From: Parvularculaceae bacterium
GTDB lineage: Bacteria > Pseudomonadota > Alphaproteobacteria > Caulobacterales > Parvularculaceae
Length of the DNA: 21,438 bases
Reading direction: 5' to 3'
Assembly (NCBI GenBank): GCA_027080545.1
Contig: JALWRV010000212.1
Location: 1-21,438, forward strand
Shown here in pieces: positions 15,845 through 21,438 of this stretch. Below the pieces are notes generated by a model, which had not been told where the DNA came from, made no database searches, and was given only the letters and a program-made list of their open reading frames with translations. Position numbers and translations under genes: made by a program. Numbering within the stretch: position 1 is the stretch's first letter; each line of letters starts with the position of its first letter.

Positions 15845-17632
15845 GTGACGATTGATGAGAAGGGAGATGCTATAGAACAAATTCGCCAACTTTTAAGTCG
15901 TGGCAATTGTTTAGCTGCCTATGATCTTTCCAAATCCACCATGGAAGAAACCGCAACAGGCGCGCCGCCAGAAAGCCTGGCCTATCTGCGCGTTCTCGCC
16001 CTTGCCCAAACAGGGGCCATTGGGGCGGCGCTTAGCGAATATGATTTATTCAATCTTGACCGCTCAAATCTTACGGATGTGCGCGCCTTAAAGGCGCGCC
16101 TCTACAAAGACCTCGCCCTAAATGCGCGCAACAAAGAGGAGCGCGAAAAATGGCTTATACAATCGGCCCATCTATACCAAAAACTTTTTCAAGAGACGCG
16201 GTCTTACTATCCCGGCATAAATGCGGCTACGCTACAAATATTATTAGGCGAAAACGAAAAAGCGCAATCATTGGCCAAAGAGGTCAGCCAATTAGCGGCG
16301 CAAGATGAACCCACCTATTGGTCTCTTGCGACCCTTTGCGAAGCCGCGCTCATCCTCGATAATATTGGCGACGCCATGACCGCCCTCTCACAGGCTTATG
16401 ATATTGCCCCTTCAAACCGACGCTGGCACGCGTCAACGTGGCGCAACCTTAGCGCTTTATTGTCCCATCTTCACATGGAGGCCGATCAATCGGTCCAGAT
16501 TAGAGATTGCTTGCATATTGCCAATATCGCTGTCTATTGCGGCCACATGTATGAATTCGCCCATAGCGAAGAGGACAAGACAGCAGAAGAGAACCTTAGA
16601 AAACAGATTGGCCAAAAGCTGAAAACGCTTAAAATCGGCACCCTATATGGATCCCTTGCCTGTGGTAGCGATATTCTTGTGGCTGAGATCGCCTTGGATC
16701 TTGGGATAGACTTACACCTCATCTTGCCATTTGATGAGGAAGATTTTTTCGTCCATTCTATCGATCCCGGCGGGGTGGGGTGGCGAAAGCGCTATCATGC
16801 GGTTAAGCAGCGCGCCCAAAGTTTTCGCTGTAGCACGGATCAGCCCTATTTGCATGATCCGTGGCAGTTCACTTTTGCCAGCCTACATATGCAAGGGCTT
16901 GCTTTAATGCAGGCGCGGCACTTGCAAGTGGATGCTCATTTGATTGCCGTTTGGGATGGCAAACAAAATGATGGGGTTGCGGGCACTGCGGCCGATATAA
17001 GGGCCTGGCAACAGTATGACCGTCAGGTTCATATTATCCCTTTTGCCAAATTAAGCCGAAACCTCAACCGCCCGAGCAGCCCCGACCAGCCCATAAAAAG
17101 GCTTTTTCGAGCGCTCATTTTTAGTGACTTTGCCGGGTTTTCAAAATTAAGCGAATATCAATATCGTCATTATGCGGAAGACTTGCTCTATTGCTGCTCT
17201 GAGGTTTTAAAGCGCTATAAAAATAATATTATCAGCCAAAACTCTTGGGGGGATGCCCTTTTTATCATACTTGATGATCCTTTGCAGGCGGCCAGTCTTT
17301 GTCAGGAGCTTGAGCTTGCCATTACCCATAATCTCGCCAGCTCCCCCATTGGCGATACGCTGAAGGGGGTGCGGATTTCTGCTCATTATGGGCCTGTATA
17401 TGAAACCCGCGATTCCATCCTTAATCAGAAAAACTGTTTCGGGGCTTTGGTTTCTGAAACCGCCCGCATGGAGCCGGCCACCCCAACCGGGGCAATCTTT
17501 GTTTCAGAAACCTTCGCTTGCGCGTTGGAAATGTCAGGGACCAGCCCCTTCGAGTGCGCCTTTGTAGGCACCACCCGCCTCGCCAAAAATTATGGGGCCA
17601 GGCGACTCTACCAGCTGCGCCCAAGAGCCTGA
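15845..17632 (+). CDS. TPR-like / SLOG-like / class III nucleotidyl cyclase-domain fusion protein
   Basis: About 595 residues, no transmembrane segment. Residues 8-243 are helical and TPR-like, resembling the TPR-S (TRAFs-binding, DUF4071) region found with bacterial signalling effectors. Residues 262-402 look Rossmann-like and SLOG-related: GTLYGSLACGSDILVAEIA, then DLHLILPFDEEDF, and LIAVWDGKQ near the end. Residues 419-590 resemble a class III adenylate/guanylate cyclase: FSDFAGFSKLSE with metal Asp428, SWGDALF with metal Asp470, VRISAHYGPV, and TARMEP with Arg541. The transition-state Asn is replaced by Ser537 and the purine-selecting positions appear to be Asn466 and Asn530, so the product is uncertain. 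GTG 15845 has GGGG seven bases upstream; TTG 15839 is the alternative and would overlap the TIR continuation stop as TTGA. It ends 12 bases before the convergent ahcY. Confidence 0.8.
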   Translation: MTIDEKGDAIEQIRQLLSRGNCLAAYDLSKSTMEETATGAPPESLAYLRVLALAQTGAIGAALSEYDLFNLDRSNLTDVRALKARLYKDLALNARNKEEREKWLIQSAHLYQKLFQETRSYYPGINAATLQILLGENEKAQSLAKEVSQLAAQDEPTYWSLATLCEAALILDNIGDAMTALSQAYDIAPSNRRWHASTWRNLSALLSHLHMEADQSVQIRDCLHIANIAVYCGHMYEFAHSEEDKTAEENLRKQIGQKLKTLKIGTLYGSLACGSDILVAEIALDLGIDLHLILPFDEEDFFVHSIDPGGVGWRKRYHAVKQRAQSFRCSTDQPYLHDPWQFTFASLHMQGLALMQARHLQVDAHLIAVWDGKQNDGVAGTAADIRAWQQYDRQVHIIPFAKLSRNLNRPSSPDQPIKRLFRALIFSDFAGFSKLSEYQYRHYAEDLLYCCSEVLKRYKNNIISQNSWGDALFIILDDPLQAASLCQELELAITHNLASSPIGDTLKGVRISAHYGPVYETRDSILNQKNCFGALVSETARMEPATPTGAIFVSETFACALEMSGTSPFECAFVGTTRLAKNYGARRLYQLRPRA

Positions 17633-17644
17633 TTATTTTTAAGC

Positions 17645-19045
17645 CTAGTAGCGATAGGCTTCAGACTTGAACGGGCCTTCAGGGGAGACGCCAATATATT
17701 CTGCCTGCTCGTCGGTTAGCTTGGACAGTTGCGCCCCCACTTTTGCCAAATGCATGGCGGCCACTTTTTCATCCAGATGCTTAGGCAACACATAGACTTT
17801 GTTTTTATATTTATCCCCTTGGGTCCAAAGCTCGATTTGCGCGAGGGTTTGATTTGTAAAACTTGCGGACATCACAAATGAAGGGTGTCCCGTGGCATTG
17901 CCCAAATTCACCAAGCGCCCTTCGGACAGTAAGATAATGGCATGGCCATCGGGAAATTCGATCATATCGACCTGCGGTTTGATATTGGTCCATTGATAAT
18001 TCCGCAACGCCCCGACCTGAATTTCATTGTCGAAATGGCCGATATTGCAAACAATCGCCATATGTTTCATGCCGCTCATATGTTCTGCGGTAATGATATC
18101 TTTATTGCCGGTTGTGGTGACAAAAATATCCGCACGCGGCACCGCCTGTTCCATGGTGACAACTTCAAACCCGTCCATCGCCGCCTGCAAAGCGCAAATC
18201 GGATCGATTTCAGTGACCATGACCCGGGCACCCGCGCCGCGCAAAGACTGGGCCGATCCTTTGCCCACATCGCCATATCCGGCGACACAGGCAAGCTTGC
18301 CCGCCATCATCGTATCTGTTCCCCGGCGAATGGCGTCGACCAGCGATTCCTTGCAGCCATATTTATTATCAAACTTGGACTTGGTTACGCTGTCATTGAC
18401 GTTGATCGCAGGAAATGGCAGCGAGCCTGCTTTTTCCCGCTGATAAAGGCGCATCACGCCGGTGGTTGTTTCTTCTGTCACCCCTTGAATATTGGCTTTT
18501 ACTTTTGAATACCAACCCGGGTCTTTGGCCAGCCGTGCCTTGATGGTTTTAAATAAAAATTCTTCTTCTTCATTGGTTGGGTTTTCCACCACATCAGGAT
18601 TTTTTTCCGCATCAGCCCCCAACAACACCAACAAGGTGGCATCCCCCCCATCATCAAGAATCATATTGGCTGTTTCACCCCCGGGCCATTCGAAAATTTT
18701 ATCGCAATATTGCCAATATTCTTCGAGGCTTTCCCCTTTGATGGCAAAAACTGGCGTGCCATTGGCAGCGATCGCGGCGGCGGCATGGTCTTGGGTTGAA
18801 TAAATATTACAACTTGCCCAGCGCACATCGGCACCCAAGGCTTCCAATGTCTGGATCAGTACCGCGGTTTGAATGGTCATGTGCAAAGAACCGGCAATGC
18901 GTGCGCCCTTTAAGGGTTGCTTGGGGCCATATTCTTCCCGTGTCGCCATCAGCCCGGGCATTTCCGTTTCGGCGATTTTAATTTCCTTGTTGCCAAATTC
19001 TGCCAAATTGATATCGGCGACAATATAATCTTGATCCTGCGACAT
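17645..19045 (-). CDS. ahcY: Adenosylhomocysteinase (SAH hydrolase)
   Basis: A 466-residue S-adenosylhomocysteine hydrolase that reversibly splits SAH to adenosine and homocysteine, keeping methylation reactions running. Signatures: SLHMTIQTAVLIQTLEALGA, CNIYSTQDHAAAAIA, INVNDSVTKSKFDNKYGC, the NAD-binding GYGDVGKGSAQSLRG, VCNIGHFDNEI, and the C-terminal KSEAYRY that completes the NAD site of the neighbouring subunit. Length and the internal insertion around residues 140-190 fit the proteobacterial/plant-type form. The frame is open to 19213, but ATG 19045 matches the family start. It is monocistronic, with its own promoter at 19110-19138, and does not belong to the module it faces. Confidence 0.95.
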   Translation of the reverse strand: MSQDQDYIVADINLAEFGNKEIKIAETEMPGLMATREEYGPKQPLKGARIAGSLHMTIQTAVLIQTLEALGADVRWASCNIYSTQDHAAAAIAANGTPVFAIKGESLEEYWQYCDKIFEWPGGETANMILDDGGDATLLVLLGADAEKNPDVVENPTNEEEEFLFKTIKARLAKDPGWYSKVKANIQGVTEETTTGVMRLYQREKAGSLPFPAINVNDSVTKSKFDNKYGCKESLVDAIRRGTDTMMAGKLACVAGYGDVGKGSAQSLRGAGARVMVTEIDPICALQAAMDGFEVVTMEQAVPRADIFVTTTGNKDIITAEHMSGMKHMAIVCNIGHFDNEIQVGALRNYQWTNIKPQVDMIEFPDGHAIILLSEGRLVNLGNATGHPSFVMSASFTNQTLAQIELWTQGDKYKNKVYVLPKHLDEKVAAMHLAKVGAQLSKLTDEQAEYIGVSPEGPFKSEAYRY

Positions 19046-19109
19046 AGGGTACTTTCCAATTGAATATGTTTGGTTGATGAAGGGGGGCAATATTCCCCCG
19101 CCAAGCGGG

Positions 19110-19138
19110 CTTATAACAGCCTCGCAAACAAAGTCCAA
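19110..19138 (-). promoter_or_regulatory. Sigma70-type promoter for ahcY
   Basis: On the minus strand TTGGAC (19138-19133) and TATAAG (19115-19110) are separated by exactly 17 bases. The -10 box matches five of six consensus positions. Transcription would begin near 19103, giving a leader of about 58 bases before the ATG at 19045. This is the best promoter seen in the window. Confidence 0.65.
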
Positions 19139-19211
19139 TCCATGTTCACTGGGGTCGGAAAAATGGGGAGGGAAAGCTGGTGGCAAGAGCGGGCTGGCGG
19201 CTGAGCGCCCC

Positions 19212-19264
19212 ATCGGCTCTCTGGCACCCCTTCATTGGCTCTCTGTCACCCCCCATTGGACCCC
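19212..19264. repeat. Imperfect tandem repeat, period about 22 bases, 2.5 copies
   Basis: ATCGGCTCTCTGGCACCCC (from 19212) is followed by ATTGGCTCTCTGTCACCCC (from 19234) and a partial ATTGGACCCC (from 19255). The copies sit just past the stop codon of the GGDEF-EAL gene. Their role is unknown; they could be decayed repeat elements or replication slippage. Confidence 0.5.
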
Positions 19265-19266
19265 TA

Positions 19267-21339
19267 TTAGCCTTTGTAAAGATTGGCTTTTTGCGCTTGC
19301 TCATGCGGGGCCGCCAGCGTCTCTTGTGCCTGTTTGGGGATCTCTTGTTCTTGTTTGGGGGCGGGTTGCTGCTCTACATCGCCCAGATGCAGCCCTGCAA
19401 AACCCGACCGAAAACGCTCTCCGGTCTGATCAATCCGGCTTTCCAACGCATCAACCCCAGCGGCCTTATAAAATAAATGGCCTTGCACCAAATCACACCC
19501 CAAGCGCCGCAATGTTTCCAACTGCGCCAGATGCTCAACCCCTTCGGCCGTCACTGTCAGCCCCAACCCTTTACACATGCCCACCAGTGACCGCACGATT
19601 GCCGCGTCGCGCATATCGGAGTTTAATTCCTGAACGAAGGATTTATCAATTTTAACCCCGCTAATGGGGAGCATTTTCAAATGGGTTAAACTTGAATAGC
19701 CGGTTCCAAAATCATCCATCACAATCGAAACACCCATTTCAAAAACTTGCTCGATTGCCTGCATCGCTTTGTCGGAGCCACGCTCTAAGACCGATTGTTC
19801 GGTTATCTCGACTTGTAATTGATCTGGCCGGAAGGCTTTGCGATCCAGCAGATCTTTGATCCGTCCCACGGGGGTTTGTGAACGCAATTCTGCTGGTGAG
19901 AGATTGAGGGAAAGTTTGCGTAAACTTGGCACCCGCCGGAATAATTCCCGCCCGCGCTCTTCCAACGAAGCAAAAAGTTGTGCACCGAGCGCATCCATCG
20001 CCCCGACTGTTTCTGCCGCATCGATCAATTCTTCGGCGGTGGCACTGCAAGGCGTTGACCCTTCTACACGCATCAGGGCCTCGGCCCCGGTCACCAGACC
20101 CGATTGCACTTCGACGATGGGTTGGAAATGGTAGCAAACCGCGTTTGCGGCCAAGGCAGCGCGCAATTCTTTTTCCACCTCACGCATACGCCGCGCCTTG
20201 GATTGTAATTCAGAAGAACAGAAGCGATATTTCCCGCGTCCCAATCTTTTGGCCTGTTGCAATGCCAGATCAGAATTTTTCATCAACTCAGAAATCGACA
20301 CGCCATGTTGGGGTGAAAAAGCAATGCCAATAGACGCCCGGCATTGCAGCGCCGTGCCCATAACATTTTGGGTTTGCTCTAGGCGACCCATTATTTTTTG
20401 CGCGATCATTTCCGCATCTTTTTTGCCATCAAGCCCTTTAACCAATATGCCAAACTCATCCCCGCCGAGGCGCGCCACCACATCATCAAGCCGCACCGTT
20501 GCCCGCAATTCTTTGGTGACAAGGCGCAATAATTCATCGCCGGCGGCATGGCCTAACGTGTCATTCAAATGTTTGAAATGATCAAGATCAATATGGAAAA
20601 AAGCAGAAAGCTGCCCCTTGCGCACCGCGCTCGCCAAATAGGCGTTGCCATGCTCAACCAACAGGCAGCGATTGGCCGCCCCGGTTAAATCATCAAAATG
20701 CGCCAGACGGTAAAGCCGCGCATTTTTCTCGGTGATCTCTTCATTTTTTCGCTGCAAGGATTTTTGGTTTTTTCTGTTCTCCACAAAGAAAAAACGCAGC
20801 CGCATAGAGGCAATGGCAACCATGGAGAAAAACAGCAAGGCTAAAATAGCCAACAGGGATAGTTTTGAATCTCCCGCTGACAATAGATGATATTCTACCC
20901 CCGCCATGGCCGGTATGGACACGGCAAACGCACCCTTTAAATCATCAAGATGGGTTAACATGCTACCGCTGGCCACGCCAATGACAATCAGGGTCAACAG
21001 GCTGGCTTCCAAAACATCGCCTTCACGCAGAAAAAATACAAACGGTACAGCCCACATGAGACCGGTAAAAAGAAAAAACCCAAGACGAATTTTCCGGATT
21101 ACCGGGCGATCATGCATCCGCCGGAAATATTGTAAGAATATCATTCGTGATACAGCGATGGAAATTTGCACAAGGGTCCATGTCATCAGCACCCCTTGGG
21201 CCACGGAGCCATGCAAAATAGTGTAGACAATAATATAGCAAATGATCACAACCGGCGTGACCAAAATGCTACTGGCCCGGGAGAAATCTCCCCAGCTTTC
21301 TCCAGCCTGTGGCTGATTTTGCAAATAGCGCCCTATCAC
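19267..21339 (-). CDS. Membrane GGDEF-EAL dual-domain c-di-GMP enzyme
   Basis: About 690 residues. Numbered from the longest possible start (GTG 21378), roughly six hydrophobic helices fill residues 36-193, followed by a charged linker and a GGDEF domain with DDLTG (229-233), an intact RLGGDEF (GGDEF at 305-309) and an inhibitory-site R-x-x-D at 296-299. The EAL domain has EAL (433-435), the Asn of NLSPAEL, EITEQS, DDFGTGYSS, KIDKSF, TAEGVE and QGH. Both diguanylate cyclase and phosphodiesterase activities are therefore possible. The last 36 residues are Gln/Glu/Ala-rich and low complexity. No ATG is available; GTG 21339 is preferred because GGGG lies five bases upstream, while GTG 21378 has no visible ribosome-binding site. 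The membrane part is probably sensory; its ligand is unknown. Confidence 0.9.
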   Translation of the reverse strand: MIGRYLQNQPQAGESWGDFSRASSILVTPVVIICYIIVYTILHGSVAQGVLMTWTLVQISIAVSRMIFLQYFRRMHDRPVIRKIRLGFFLFTGLMWAVPFVFFLREGDVLEASLLTLIVIGVASGSMLTHLDDLKGAFAVSIPAMAGVEYHLLSAGDSKLSLLAILALLFFSMVAIASMRLRFFFVENRKNQKSLQRKNEEITEKNARLYRLAHFDDLTGAANRCLLVEHGNAYLASAVRKGQLSAFFHIDLDHFKHLNDTLGHAAGDELLRLVTKELRATVRLDDVVARLGGDEFGILVKGLDGKKDAEMIAQKIMGRLEQTQNVMGTALQCRASIGIAFSPQHGVSISELMKNSDLALQQAKRLGRGKYRFCSSELQSKARRMREVEKELRAALAANAVCYHFQPIVEVQSGLVTGAEALMRVEGSTPCSATAEELIDAAETVGAMDALGAQLFASLEERGRELFRRVPSLRKLSLNLSPAELRSQTPVGRIKDLLDRKAFRPDQLQVEITEQSVLERGSDKAMQAIEQVFEMGVSIVMDDFGTGYSSLTHLKMLPISGVKIDKSFVQELNSDMRDAAIVRSLVGMCKGLGLTVTAEGVEHLAQLETLRRLGCDLVQGHLFYKAAGVDALESRIDQTGERFRSGFAGLHLGDVEQQPAPKQEQEIPKQAQETLAAPHEQAQKANLYKG

Positions 21340-21396
21340 GTTGACCCCGCATAATAGCTGTCTACAAAATATCACCACAGCGATTAAATTTTTATG

Positions 21397-21419
21397 AATT
21401 ATTAACTTGGTTAATTATT
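21397..21419. promoter_or_regulatory. AT-rich inverted repeat upstream of the GGDEF-EAL gene, operator candidate
   Basis: AATTATTAAC (21397-21406) and GTTAATTATT (21410-21419) pair at nine of ten positions around a TTG spacer. The core TTAAC-TTG-GTTAA is perfect. It lies between the GGDEF-EAL start and an apparent divergent gene beyond the right edge, and overlaps a weak minus-strand promoter candidate (TTGATA 21428-21423, AATAAT 21403-21398, 19-base spacing). A dimeric regulator binding here is inference. Confidence 0.4.
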
Positions 21420-21426
21420 CCCTATC

Positions 21427-21434
21427 AAAGGAGG
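21427..21434 (+). promoter_or_regulatory. Strong Shine-Dalgarno sequence at right edge, for a gene starting outside the window
   Basis: AAAGGAGG is a near-perfect ribosome-binding site followed by TTAA at the window end. A plus-strand start codon would be expected within the next few bases outside. This would make the GGDEF-EAL upstream region a divergent promoter region. Confidence 0.45.
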
Positions 21435-21438
21435 TTAA

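Larger units (their letters stand above)
19046..19266. other. Intergenic region upstream of ahcY
   Basis: These 221 bases lie between the ahcY start and the end of the GGDEF-EAL gene, both on the minus strand. They contain the ahcY promoter, a GC hairpin in its leader (GGGGG 19083-19087 with CCCCC 19095-19099), and a short imperfect tandem repeat at 19212-19264. No known SAH or SAM riboswitch pattern was recognised in the short leader. Confidence 0.45.

Noticed and set aside
19082..19109. Mutually exclusive hairpins upstream of ahcY as a riboswitch or attenuator
   Set aside because: The predicted transcription start near 19103 would leave out one arm of the first hairpin, and no SAH or SAM riboswitch consensus is visible.
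19074..19655. Plus-strand open frame of 193 codons
   Set aside because: It crosses the ahcY upstream region and runs antisense to the GGDEF-EAL gene; it has no recognisable domain.

Overview
The window looks like chromosomal DNA from an alphaproteobacterium. The evidence is the gene content and style: a bkdA1-bkdA2-bkdB-lpdV branched-chain 2-oxoacid dehydrogenase operon, a divergent acyl-CoA dehydrogenase/thiolase/mmsA/mmsB cluster, an ahcY of about 466 codons, lipopolysaccharide-type glycosyltransferases, and a REP-like GC-rich hairpin of a kind common between alphaproteobacterial genes. The order cannot be fixed from sequence alone. No tRNA, rRNA, IS element or CRISPR array was seen.

Layout. 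(1) 1-1651, minus strand: a GT4 glycosyltransferase followed by a GT9 heptosyltransferase-like gene cut by the left edge; probably envelope polysaccharide synthesis. (2) 1734-2504, plus strand: an ABHD10-like alpha/beta hydrolase. (3) 2505-2730: intergenic, with two repeat-like elements. (4) 2731-7818, minus strand: the complete four-gene BCKDH operon (E1alpha, E1beta, E2, E3) with tight spacing. (5) 8052-13294, plus strand and divergent from the operon: isobutyryl-CoA dehydrogenase-like ACAD, thiolase, methylmalonate-semialdehyde dehydrogenase, a small GFA-family zinc protein and 3-hydroxyisobutyrate dehydrogenase. Together (4) and (5) cover most of valine breakdown, plus acetoacetyl-type thiolysis; enoyl-CoA hydratase and 3-hydroxyisobutyryl-CoA hydrolase are not in the window. 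(6) 13303-13941, minus: an Asp/Asn beta-hydroxylase-like 2-oxoglutarate oxygenase. (7) 14285-17632, plus: a two-gene signalling or conflict module, described next. (8) 17645-19045, minus: ahcY, with a good promoter. (9) 19267-21339, minus: a six-TM GGDEF-EAL protein with both catalytic signatures intact.

The most unusual part is region 7. Its first gene encodes a TIR domain with the putative NADase glutamate, one transmembrane helix and an extracytoplasmic domain with a calcium-loop-like motif. Its second gene encodes an N-terminal TPR-like helical region (TPR-S/TRAFs-binding type), a Rossmann-like domain resembling SLOG, and a class III nucleotidyl cyclase domain. A TIR next to a putative nucleotide-ligand sensor and a cyclase recalls Thoeris (TIR plus SLOG) and Pycsar (cyclase plus TIR/TM effector), but the combination matches neither. 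The TIR gene also appears frameshifted near its 3' end: an out-of-frame, protein-like continuation runs exactly into the start of the cyclase gene. All functional statements on this module are inference from motifs read by eye.
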